Position numbers and translations under genes: made by a program. Under the pieces are notes generated by a model, which did no database searches, was not told the DNA's origin, and saw only the letters and a list, made by a program, of their open reading frames with translations. DNA of 64,000 bases from Prosthecomicrobium sp. N25 (GTDB taxonomy: Bacteria > Pseudomonadota > Alphaproteobacteria > Rhizobiales > Ancalomicrobiaceae): assembly GCF_037203705.1 (NCBI RefSeq), contig NZ_JBBCAT010000007.1, forward strand, positions 28,499 through 92,498, in the 5' to 3' direction. The first letter of the stretch is position 1, and every line of letters begins with the position of its first letter. Positions 8,060-15,965 of this stretch are shown piece after piece.

Positions 8060-9891
8060 CACTTGTTTCCCCGATGGACCACGAAGGACCGGTTCTGATC
8101 GGCGGCCGCGGCAGCCGCGGCCGACGGACCCGCGGCGCCGGCGGCGACGATCCCGCTACCAGCCCCGGCCGCGGCGGCGGGACGGGCGACCGGCGAGGGC
8201 GCCGGGGCCAGCACCTTGGCGAGCACCTCCTCCTTCGGCCCGAACGCCACCATGCGGCCCTCGCTCATGGTCATGACCAGGTCGACGGCGGCGAGCGCCC
8301 GCGGCCTGTGCGCCACCACGATGCAGACGCCGCCACGGGCTCGCACCCCGAGGATCGCCTCGGTCAGCGCCTGCTCGCCTTCGGAGTCCAGGTTGGAGTT
8401 CGGCTCGTCGAGCACGACCAGGAAGGGGTCGCCGTAGAGCGCCCGCGCCAGCGCCACCCGCTGCCTCTGCCCGGCGGACAGCACCGCGCCCCCCTCCCCG
8501 ATCGGCGTCTGGTAGCCGAGCGGCAGGGTGAGGACCAGGTTGTGCACGCCAGCCGCCTTGGCGGCCGCCACGACGGCCTCCGGCTTCGCCTGCGGGTCGA
8601 AGCGGGCGATGTTTTCCGCCACCGTGCCGGAGAAGAGCTCGACGTCCTGCGGCAGGTAGCCGATGTGGCGGCCGAGCGAATCCCCGTCCCACTGGTCGAG
8701 TGCCGCGCCGTCGATCCGCACCTTGCCCCGCAGCGGCGTCCAGACGCCGACCAGCAGGCGCACGAGCGAGGACTTGCCCGAACCGCTCGGCCCGATGATG
8801 CCGAGGCCCTGCCCGGCCCGGAGCGCAAAGGTGACGTCCGCGACCGCGATCCGCTGGGAGGCGGGCGGCCCGCCGACGAGGGCGGAGGCCGCGATGCCCT
8901 GCGTCGGCGCCGGCAGCGCCATGGGCGGATCGGCCTCGGGCACGCGGGCGAGCACCGTGGAAAGGCGCTCCCAGGCCTGCCGGGAGTTGACGAAGTTCTT
9001 CCAGTTGGCGATCGCCAGCTCGACCGGCGCGAGCGCCCGGGAGGTCAGGATCGACGCCGCGATCATGATGCCGCCCGTCACGTGCTGCTCGATGACCAGC
9101 CAGGCGCCGAGCGCCAGCACGGCGGACTGCAGCCCGTAGCGCACGACCTTCGAGATGCTGCCGAGGTCCATGGTCAGGTCGGCGGCGCGCTGGTGCGCCT
9201 CGCGGTAGTCGCGGTTGCCCTTCTCCCAGCGGGCGAGCAGGCGGGAGCGCATGCCGAGCACGAGCGCCACCTCGGCGTTGCGCCGCATGGCCTCGGCCTG
9301 GACGATCCGCTGCGAGGCCTGGCCCGCCGCCTTGCGGGCGGGCCCGCGGCCGAGGAGCTCCGAGGCGAGCGCGAGGCCCCCGAGCAGGACCGCGCCGAAC
9401 ACGACCAGAAAGCCGATCAGCGGATGGAAGGCGTAGCAGATGACGATGTAGACCGGGATCCAGGGAAGGTCGAAGAAGGCGAGCGGCCCGGACCCCGAGA
9501 TGAAGCCCCGGACGGTCTCCAGGTCGCGCAAGGGCATCAGCCCGTCGGCCGAGTTCTGTCCGCTCATCGACGCGCGGCCGATCGCCCTGAAAACCTTCGG
9601 GGCGAGCGTGGCGTCGAAGGCGGTGCCGATGCGCACGAGAGCCCGGCCCCGGCAGGCGTCGAGCAGGCCCTGGAACGCGTAGAGCACGCCGGCGATCACG
9701 CAGAGGCCGATCAGCGTGGGCACGCTCCGGCTCGGGATCACGCGGTCGTAGATCTCCAGCATGAAGAGCGAGCCGGTGAGATACAGCATGTTGACCGCGA
9801 TGCTGATCGCGCCCAGGCCGAGGACGAGCCGGGTCCGGAGGAAGGCGAGGGGACGGGCCCTGCCCATCGGATTCGGTTGGCCGACTTGCAT
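8059..9891 (-). CDS. Type I secretion permease/ATPase (PrsD-like)
   Basis: The 610-residue ABC exporter half-transporter has an N-terminal membrane domain with about six helices (residues 20-300) and an ATPase domain. Walker A GPSGSGKSS lies near residue 367, the signature LSAGQRQRV near 470 and Walker B FLVVLDEP near 488; the switch histidine is in VAHRP. An alanine-rich tail of about 40 residues follows the nucleotide-binding domain. It would export a protein substrate with an uncleaved C-terminal signal together with the downstream HlyD-like adaptor. Homology is to PrsD/AprD/LapB-type exporters; no N-terminal peptidase domain is seen. Confidence 0.93.
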   Translation of the reverse strand: MQVGQPNPMGRARPLAFLRTRLVLGLGAISIAVNMLYLTGSLFMLEIYDRVIPSRSVPTLIGLCVIAGVLYAFQGLLDACRGRALVRIGTAFDATLAPKVFRAIGRASMSGQNSADGLMPLRDLETVRGFISGSGPLAFFDLPWIPVYIVICYAFHPLIGFLVVFGAVLLGGLALASELLGRGPARKAAGQASQRIVQAEAMRRNAEVALVLGMRSRLLARWEKGNRDYREAHQRAADLTMDLGSISKVVRYGLQSAVLALGAWLVIEQHVTGGIMIAASILTSRALAPVELAIANWKNFVNSRQAWERLSTVLARVPEADPPMALPAPTQGIAASALVGGPPASQRIAVADVTFALRAGQGLGIIGPSGSGKSSLVRLLVGVWTPLRGKVRIDGAALDQWDGDSLGRHIGYLPQDVELFSGTVAENIARFDPQAKPEAVVAAAKAAGVHNLVLTLPLGYQTPIGEGGAVLSAGQRQRVALARALYGDPFLVVLDEPNSNLDSEGEQALTEAILGVRARGGVCIVVAHRPRALAAVDLVMTMSEGRMVAFGPKEEVLAKVLAPAPSPVARPAAAAGAGSGIVAAGAAGPSAAAAAAADQNRSFVVHRGNK

Positions 9892-10519
9892 CGTTGCCTG
9901 ACTGTCCGGGTGGCCGCTCCAGGCGGAAACCCGGGAGCGGAACGTGGAGGGGAAATGGTTTCGAGCCGCAGATGGTTAATGCATGGTTGATTGTCCAGGA
10001 CCCTAGCATTTTGCGGGGCCTAGGAGAGAGTCCTTTCCGCCATCTCGGTAAACCTGTGAGGCAAAAGTCATCTCGGCCCCCGCCCGCGCTTCGCCGCCCC
10101 CGCGGGCGCCGGTGCCGGGCCGCAGAACGGCCCTCCCGTCCCCCTTACGCGTTGGTTCCCGCGTGTTTGCGGGGGGAGGACGTCCAGTGGACGCCAGCAA
10201 GGTCGGGCCGGAGGGGATCCTGGCGCAGCACGGCGGACGCCGCCTGCCGTCCGTGACGGGGTCTGCCCGGGCGTGATCGAGCTGGACTCTCCATCGACCG
10301 CGGCGCCCAGAACCTCCCCGGCAACCGGTCGAGCACGCGCTTCAACCTGCCGCGCGAGTTCTCCGCCCGCCTCGGCGGCGCGGAGCCGGCCATCGTTCTT
10401 CACGACGACTCCGTCCTGCAGGGATTGTCCGAGAGGTCCCGCGATGAAGGATGTCGAGTCCTGGGCCGTCCCGTCCGTCGGGACGGGGCTCGGCAACGCC
10501 AGCTTCTGCAATCGGACCG
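9892..10519. other. Long intergenic region without a convincing gene
   Basis: About 630 bases separate the exporter operon from the FecR-domain gene; both point left. Short open frames exist on both strands, but they have compositionally biased proline/arginine/alanine translations, lack good ribosome sites, and match no family I know. The stretch next to the exporter (9960-10000) is locally AT-richer and is the probable promoter region for that operon. I see no RNA gene. Confidence 0.5.
9972..9979 (-). promoter_or_regulatory. TTAACCAT motif, possible CtrA-type site upstream of the exporter operon
   Basis: On the minus strand the sequence reads TTAACCAT, 81 bases upstream of the exporter start. 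This octamer is a known CtrA-type half-site in alphaproteobacteria. A second AACCAT lies 11 bases upstream on the same strand and a third 18 bases downstream. One octamer alone is weak evidence. Confidence 0.3.
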
Positions 10520-10520
10520 A

Positions 10521-10556
10521 CTGACGGCCGGGCCGTGAGGCCCTTCCGACCGTCAG
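10521..10556 (-). terminator. Imperfect hairpin at the end of the FecR-domain gene
   Basis: The outer arms CTGACGG and CCGTCAG pair perfectly. After one mismatch CGG pairs with CCG, then an AA bulge precedes an inner GGGCC/GGCCC stem with a GTGA loop. On the minus strand the hairpin starts at the stop codon of the FecR-domain gene. There is no U-run, so a terminator or 3'-end stabiliser is only a suggestion. Confidence 0.35.
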
Positions 10557-11596
10557 CCGCCGCCCCGGCCGCCCTCGCCGCCGCCACGCGTTCCCCGCGT
10601 CCCGCCGGTGCCGCCGGTGCTGCCGCCCGTGCCGCCGCCGCCGCCCGTGCCGCCGCCGCCCTCGGCGCCACCGCCGCCGCCGCTGCCGCCGGTGCCGCCG
10701 CCGGACGTTCCGCCCGTGCCGCCGGTCCCGCCGGTGCCGCTGCCTTCGCCGCCGCCGGATTCGCCGCCGCCCTTGCCGCCCTTGTCCTTGCCACCGCCGC
10801 CGCGCGGGCCCGGATCGACGGTCCCGCCGCCCCCGACCGCGGCCGCCCGGGCCGCCGCCACCTTGGGCGTCGACGCCGCGACCTGCCCGCGGCTCGGCGC
10901 GACGCGGGCATCCCGGCTGCCGCGGCATCCGCTCGCGTCGACCCGGAACCGGGCGGCCAGCGAGGCCTGCGAGACGACGTAGGGAAGCCGCTGGGCGATC
11001 AGCTTCTGCCGGGTCTCCTCGGCCGCCACCTTCTCGACCTTACCGCGCGACGGCACCAGGGCGATCGCGCAGGTGCCGACCACCATCTCGCACTTCCCCT
11101 GGGAGCAGAGCTTCACGGCGCCGTCGAAGAGCGCCAGGGTCAGTTCGCCGCCCTGCCCGACCGCGAAGTCGAACCGCGTGCCGCGCACGCCGATGGTCGC
11201 CGTCGGAGTCTTGATGGAATAGGCTTGGTGCTCGCTCGTGCCCGTGATGAACCGGAACACGCCCTTGCCGGCATTGACCGTGATGTTGCGGGCCGAATTG
11301 TCGTCGTTGAACACGAAGGCATCGATGGTGAGGAACGAGTTCTGGCCGACCACCAGCTTGGTGTTGTCGCGGAATTCGATCTGGGCCTCGCCCTGCGGCC
11401 CCGTCTGCACCTTGTCGCCCATGAAGACCGGGCCGTCCACCTTGAGGATCCGGCGGCCGGTGCTGCCCTGGGCCGCGGCCGCCGGGTTGACCGCCACCGT
11501 GGTGCCGCTCGCCTCGATCGCCTGCGCGCCGTTGCCGAGGCTGGCGCCGAGCGCGATCAGGAGGCCCGTGGCCAGAACGCGATAAAGGAATGCCAT
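10553..11596 (-). CDS. FecR-domain secreted protein with glycine-rich C-terminal tail
   Basis: The 347-residue product starts with a Sec signal peptide (hydrophobic core LATGLLIALGASLG, cleavage after GAQA near residue 25). A FecR domain follows at about 50-145 (GDKVQTGPQGEAQIEFRDNTKLVVGQNS as separate blocks, then TPTATIGVRGTRF). The last 90 residues are very rich in glycine with serine/threonine, a low-complexity, probably flexible tail. It lacks a transmembrane helix, unlike the FecR anti-sigma factor, so it is probably periplasmic or surface exposed. The ATG at 11596 follows CTGGAGG; the frame opens earlier at 11962 but overlaps the divergent cyclase. FecR proteins of this type often sit beside CHASE2-cyclases, as here. 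Confidence 0.82.
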   Translation of the reverse strand: MAFLYRVLATGLLIALGASLGNGAQAIEASGTTVAVNPAAAAQGSTGRRILKVDGPVFMGDKVQTGPQGEAQIEFRDNTKLVVGQNSFLTIDAFVFNDDNSARNITVNAGKGVFRFITGTSEHQAYSIKTPTATIGVRGTRFDFAVGQGGELTLALFDGAVKLCSQGKCEMVVGTCAIALVPSRGKVEKVAAEETRQKLIAQRLPYVVSQASLAARFRVDASGCRGSRDARVAPSRGQVAASTPKVAAARAAAVGGGGTVDPGPRGGGGKDKGGKGGGESGGGEGSGTGGTGGTGGTSGGGTGGSGGGGGAEGGGGTGGGGGTGGSTGGTGGTRGTRGGGEGGRGGG

Positions 11597-11912
11597 GGAT
11601 GCGCCTCCAGACGATCGACAGGGGGGAGTCGCCAAAATGCGGGGACGACAGCTTTCGCCGCGCCGGAGATGCCGCACGGCCCAATCCTTGCTCAAATCGA
11701 AGGCCAGCCCCGGCCCCGACCCTTCACCACTCATTAAGATATCAGATTGCATGCAACTTTCGAAGCCCTCCGGAGAGCTGGACCTGCGCCTTTTTCGTTC
11801 CGGTTGCGGCCGATGACGCGGAATTGACCGCAGGGAAGGTTCTTGTCGACGCCGCCGCCCGGTCCGGCGGACCGCTTGACATTTCAGCACGGGCGGGCAG
11901 CGTGGAGCCGGC
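11597..11912. promoter_or_regulatory. Divergent promoter region between fecR-like and CHASE2-cyclase genes
   Basis: This 316-base gap has an AT-rich island (about 11731-11765) in an otherwise very GC-rich setting. At 11747-11756 is the perfect palindrome TTGCATGCAA, a plausible regulator site. On the plus strand TTGACA at 11876-11881 could be a -35 element for the cyclase, but the -10 at the right distance is poor. No gene is seen. Confidence 0.35.
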
Positions 11913-14162
11913 GTGCCGGTCTGCCCCTGCGCGCCGGAACGGGGCATTTCCTTGCGCGCCATCTATTCGCTCGCGGTTTCGGCGGCCGGCCTCGTCGCTC
12001 TGGGTCTGGTCTGGGGACAGGTCTCCGTCATCGAGCGCGCGCGCACCGATCTCTTCGACGTCTACCAGGTGCTGCGGCCCCGCACCCCCGATCCCGAGAT
12101 GCCCGTCCGGATCGTCGACATCGACGACGTCTCCATCGCGACCCTCGGCCAATGGCCCTGGCCGCGCAGCGAGATGGCCCGGATGGTGCGCAAGGTTCTG
12201 GATGCCGGCGCGGCCGTGATCGCCTTCGACATCGCCTTCGCGGAGCCGGATCGGACCGCGGGCGACGCGCTCCTCAAGCGCGTCCCCGAGGGCCCGGGCC
12301 GGGAAGCCCTAAGGCAGGCGCTCGCGGACGACCCGGGCCCGGACGCGGCCTTCGCCGATGCGATCGCGGCGGCGCCGGTGGTGATGGGCGTGGTCCTGAC
12401 CCAGACCGCGACCGGCCCGGCCGAGATCCCGGAGCGCGCCGGCTTCGCGTTCGCGGGCGACGACCCCCGCCCCTTCATTCCCGCCTTCGAGGGCGCCCTG
12501 CTGCCGATCCCGGCCCTAACCGCCGCGGCGGCCGGCTTCGGCGCCGTCAACTGGCTGCCCGACCAGGACCAGATCGTCCGCCGCGTGCCCCTCTTCGTGC
12601 GGCGCGGGACCCAGCTCGTCCCGAGCCTGGCGGCCGAGAGCCTGCGCATCGCCCAGGGTGCCTCGACCTTCGTGATCAAGGGCTCGAACGCGTCGGGCGA
12701 GACGGGCTTCGGCGCCAGGACCGGCGTCACCGCGGTCCGGATCGGCGCCATCGACGCCGAGACCGGGGCCAACGGCGACCTGCGCGTCCGCTACCGCAAG
12801 TCCGACCCGCGGCTCTTCATCCCCTTCTGGCGCGTGGTCTCGGACGACTACGACGCCCGCGAACTCGAGGGCCGCGTGGTGCTGGTCGGGACCAGCGCCG
12901 CGGGCCTCCTGGACATGCGCGCGACCCCTCTCGACGCCGCGGTCCCGGGCGTCGACGTCCATGCGCAGATCATCGAGAACCTGCTCGCCGGCATTCGGCT
13001 GGTGCGACCCGACTGGGCCCCGGGCGCCGAACGGGCGGCCGGCGTCGTCCTCGCCATCGCCCTCGCCCTGCTCCTTGCGCGGGCGGGTCCCGTCGGCGGC
13101 GCGCTGATCGGCGGCGCCGCCACCCTCGGCATCTTCGCCGCGAGCTGGCTCGCCTTCGACCGGCAGGGCCTGCTCCTCGATCCGATCGCCCCCTGGCTGC
13201 CGGCGAGCGCCGTCTACCTGTCCGGCACCATCGCGCTCTACTGGTCGGAGCAGCGCCAGCGCAAATGGGTGCGCGAGGCCTTCGGCCGCTTCGTCTCCCC
13301 CGCCGTGATCGAACGCCTGGTGTCCGACCCCGACAGGCTGGTGCTCGGCGGCGAGGAGCGGACCCTGACGGTCATGTTCAGCGACCTGCGCAACTTCACC
13401 ACCATCACGGAGCCGATGGACCCGCAGGAACTGACGAGCTTCATGAACCGCTACTTCACGCCGATGACCGACCTGGTGCTGAAGTCGAGCGGCACCATCG
13501 ACAAGTACATCGGGGATGCGATCGTCGCCTTCTGGAACGCCCCGCTCGACGACCGCGACCATGCCCGCCACGCCGCCGAGGCGGTGCTCGGCATGTTCGA
13601 GGCCCTCAAGGCCTTCAACGACGTGCTCCGCGGGGAGGCCGCCGCCAAGGGCCGCACCTTCGTCGAGGTCCGCGCGGGGATCGGGCTCGCGACCGGGCCC
13701 TGCAGCGTCGGCAATTTCGGGTCGGCCCAGCATTTCGACTACTCCGCCATGGGCGACACCGTGAACCTCGCCTCCCGCCTCGAGGGCGCCACCCGCGCCT
13801 ACCGGGTCCCCGTCCTCGCCGACGAGCGCACGGCCGCGCTGGCGCCCGGCTACGCCTGGATCGAGGTCGACCTCACCCAGGTGAAGGGCCGCACCGCCGT
13901 CTCGCGCCTCTTCACGCTCGTCGGCGACGAGGAGTTCGCCGCCTCCGCCGCCTTCGCGGCCGCCAGGACCGCTCACGCGGCGCTCCTCGACGACTATCGC
14001 GCCGGACGCTTCCTGCCCGCCGCCGAGGCGGCCGCCGCCCTGGCCCGGACCGGCCTGCCGGGCCTCTCGGGCCTCTACGCGCTCTACGAGGAACGCTGCC
14101 GCACCTTCGCCATCTCGCCGCCGGCCGTCTTCGACGGCGTCACCCGGCTCGACTCGAAATAG
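11913..14162 (+). CDS. CHASE2-domain adenylate/guanylate cyclase (class III)
   Basis: The 749-residue protein has an N-terminal membrane helix (about 14-33), then an extracytoplasmic CHASE2 domain (to about 365, with VRIVDIDDVSIATLGQWPWP and AFDIAFAEPD). Three membrane helices follow between about 368 and 440, and a class III nucleotide cyclase domain (about 480-640). Metal-binding aspartates are in FSDLRNFT and near DKYIGDAIVAFW; the Lys/Asp pair there suggests ATP as substrate. The start is GTG 11913 with GGAG five bases before; a TTG at 11952 is possible. It is divergent from the FecR-domain gene, a recurring pairing, so the FecR protein may present a periplasmic cue to CHASE2 (inference). 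Confidence 0.92.
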   Translation: MPVCPCAPERGISLRAIYSLAVSAAGLVALGLVWGQVSVIERARTDLFDVYQVLRPRTPDPEMPVRIVDIDDVSIATLGQWPWPRSEMARMVRKVLDAGAAVIAFDIAFAEPDRTAGDALLKRVPEGPGREALRQALADDPGPDAAFADAIAAAPVVMGVVLTQTATGPAEIPERAGFAFAGDDPRPFIPAFEGALLPIPALTAAAAGFGAVNWLPDQDQIVRRVPLFVRRGTQLVPSLAAESLRIAQGASTFVIKGSNASGETGFGARTGVTAVRIGAIDAETGANGDLRVRYRKSDPRLFIPFWRVVSDDYDARELEGRVVLVGTSAAGLLDMRATPLDAAVPGVDVHAQIIENLLAGIRLVRPDWAPGAERAAGVVLAIALALLLARAGPVGGALIGGAATLGIFAASWLAFDRQGLLLDPIAPWLPASAVYLSGTIALYWSEQRQRKWVREAFGRFVSPAVIERLVSDPDRLVLGGEERTLTVMFSDLRNFTTITEPMDPQELTSFMNRYFTPMTDLVLKSSGTIDKYIGDAIVAFWNAPLDDRDHARHAAEAVLGMFEALKAFNDVLRGEAAAKGRTFVEVRAGIGLATGPCSVGNFGSAQHFDYSAMGDTVNLASRLEGATRAYRVPVLADERTAALAPGYAWIEVDLTQVKGRTAVSRLFTLVGDEEFAASAAFAAARTAHAALLDDYRAGRFLPAAEAAAALARTGLPGLSGLYALYEERCRTFAISPPAVFDGVTRLDSK

Positions 14163-14189
14163 GCCGCGCCGGCCCCGCGCGCCGGGCGA

Positions 14190-14891
14190 TCATGCCCAGG
14201 GACCCTCGATCAGCGCCCGCGTCTCCTCCACCGCCACCGCCCAGATCGCCAGCATGTCCTCGTCGCTGCGCTGGTAGAGCCCACCGAAATTCCCGTCGCC
14301 CAGCAGGGCCCGCACGCCCTCCGGCCCTTGCACGCGCATGAAGTCCAGGTCGGTCATGGGCTTCCGGTGCTCGGGCCCCCGGATGTTGGGCAGCCGCGTC
14401 CAGGGGAAGTTCTCCATCCAGGAGGCGTGCGACGCGACCGGATCGATCGCCTGCACCTTCGCGAAGGTCCGGGGCGCGTTCCACCAGTTGTGGAAGCGCA
14501 CGGAGGTGCCCGGGTTGTCGCCCATCCATTCCAGGCAGACCGTCTGCGCCGGCGCGTTGCCGCCGTGCCCGTTGCAGAACAGGATGCGCCTGAAGCCGGC
14601 CCGCCGCAGGCTGTCGAGCACGTCCCGGATCAGCGCCGCGTAGGTCGAAAGCCGCAGCGACACCGTTCCGGGATAGGCGAGGAACGAGGGCGTCACCCCG
14701 TAGGCCTGCACCGGGAAGACGGGCACCCCGAGCGGCTCCGCGGCCTCGACCGCCACCCGCTCGGAGAGGATGGAATCGACCGCGAGGCTGAGCTGCGCGT
14801 GCTGCTCCGTGGAGCCGAGCGGCACGACGCAGCGGTCGTCCGCCGCGAGATAGGCCTCGACCTGCATCCAGTTCATCGCGTCGATGCGCAT
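14190..14891 (-). CDS. Creatininase family protein
   Basis: The 233-residue protein carries the metal-site motifs of creatininase/creatinine amidohydrolase relatives: VPLGSTEQHAQLSLAVDS near the N-terminus and FCNGHGGNAPA in the middle. Family members hydrolyse cyclic or linear amides; others (MftE-like) act in cofactor processing, and the substrate is not shown here. ATG 14891 has GAGGG nine bases before it. The gene converges with the CHASE2 cyclase and is divergent from the shikimate dehydrogenase-like gene. Confidence 0.87.
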   Translation of the reverse strand: MRIDAMNWMQVEAYLAADDRCVVPLGSTEQHAQLSLAVDSILSERVAVEAAEPLGVPVFPVQAYGVTPSFLAYPGTVSLRLSTYAALIRDVLDSLRRAGFRRILFCNGHGGNAPAQTVCLEWMGDNPGTSVRFHNWWNAPRTFAKVQAIDPVASHASWMENFPWTRLPNIRGPEHRKPMTDLDFMRVQGPEGVRALLGDGNFGGLYQRSDEDMLAIWAVAVEETRALIEGPWA

Positions 14892-15025
14892 CCGCCACCC
14901 TCTCGTCCGCCGATCCGCGCCGCTTCCCTGCCCGCACTCGACCGGGAGCCTCCCGGCCCACCGACCCGGCTGGTCGCCCCGCGGCCCTTCCGTCTATGAT
15001 CGGCCCGCCACAGGGAGACCCGTCC

Positions 15026-15910
15026 GTGCCGACCGACCCCGCCAGGCCCCCGTCGCCGGGCCCCATCCTCGGCCCTTCCGTGCTGGTCGGCCTGATCGGC
15101 GCCGCCATCCAGGCTTCGCGAACGCCCGCCATGCACGAGCGCGAGGGGGCCGAACAGGGCCTGCGCTACATCTACAAGCTCATCGACCTCGAGGGGCTCG
15201 GTCTCGATGCCGCAGCCCTGCCGGACCTCCTCACGGCCGCCGGCCGCATGGGCTTCCAGGGGCTCAACATCACCCACCCCTGCAAGCAGTCCGTGATCCC
15301 GCTCCTCGACGAGCTCTCGCCGGAGGCCGCGGCGCTCGGCGCCGTCAACACGGTGGTGCTGCGCGATGGCCGCCGCGTCGGCCACAACACCGACTGGTGG
15401 GGCTTCGCGGAGAGCTTCCGTCGGGAGCTTCCCGACGCCCCGCGCCGCCGGGTGGTCCAGTTCGGCGCCGGCGGGGCCGGCTCCGCGGTCGCGCATGCCC
15501 TCCTGACCCTCGGGGCCGGCGAGGTGGCCATCATCGACCAGGACCGGGACCGCGCGGCCCGGCTCGCCGACGACCTGTGCAACCGCTTCGGCCGGGGCCG
15601 CGCCCTCGCCGGCCCGCCGGTCGCCGAGGCGGTCCGCGCCGCCGACGGCCTCGTCAACACCACCCCGGTCGGCATGGCGAAGTATCCCGGCATGGTCGTC
15701 CCCGCCGATCTCCTGCGGTCGGACCTCTGGGTCGCCGACGTGGTCTACTTCCCCCTCGAGACCGAACTCCTGCGCGTGGCCCGCCGGACCGGCTGCCGGA
15801 CGCTCTCGGGCGGCGGCATGGCGGTCTTCCAGGCCGTCGGCGCGTTCCGCCTGTTCACCGGCCTCGAGCCCGATGCGGAGCGCATGCTCCGCCACTTCGC
15901 CAGCCTTTAG
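15026..15910 (+). CDS. Shikimate/quinate dehydrogenase family protein
   Basis: The 294-residue enzyme has the substrate-site Ser/Thr in ASRTPAMHE, the catalytic lysine in NITHPCKQ and the aspartate in NTDWWGF. The nucleotide loop FGAGGAGSAV is followed by a C-terminal GGGMAVFQA block. These define the AroE/YdiB family, which interconverts 3-dehydroshikimate and shikimate (or dehydroquinate and quinate). GTG 15026 follows GGGAGA and is preferred to the ATG at 14996. The next gene, 55 bp downstream, encodes a 3-dehydroshikimate dehydratase, so a catabolic role (quinate or shikimate to protocatechuate) is more likely than aromatic amino acid synthesis. Confidence 0.88.
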   Translation: MPTDPARPPSPGPILGPSVLVGLIGAAIQASRTPAMHEREGAEQGLRYIYKLIDLEGLGLDAAALPDLLTAAGRMGFQGLNITHPCKQSVIPLLDELSPEAAALGAVNTVVLRDGRRVGHNTDWWGFAESFRRELPDAPRRRVVQFGAGGAGSAVAHALLTLGAGEVAIIDQDRDRAARLADDLCNRFGRGRALAGPPVAEAVRAADGLVNTTPVGMAKYPGMVVPADLLRSDLWVADVVYFPLETELLRVARRTGCRTLSGGGMAVFQAVGAFRLFTGLEPDAERMLRHFASL

Positions 15911-15965
15911 GCCCGCCGGCGTTCCGACCGGGCGCGGGCGCGTCGACGCGAGGAGGAGACGTCGC

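Noticed and set aside
10068..10552. Minus-strand frame after the FecR-domain stop with fairly protein-like sequence, suggesting a frameshifted continuation
   Set aside because: It lies in a different frame from the FecR-domain gene, and there is no family match or ribosome site. A frameshift in the glycine tract is possible but cannot be supported from this sequence alone.
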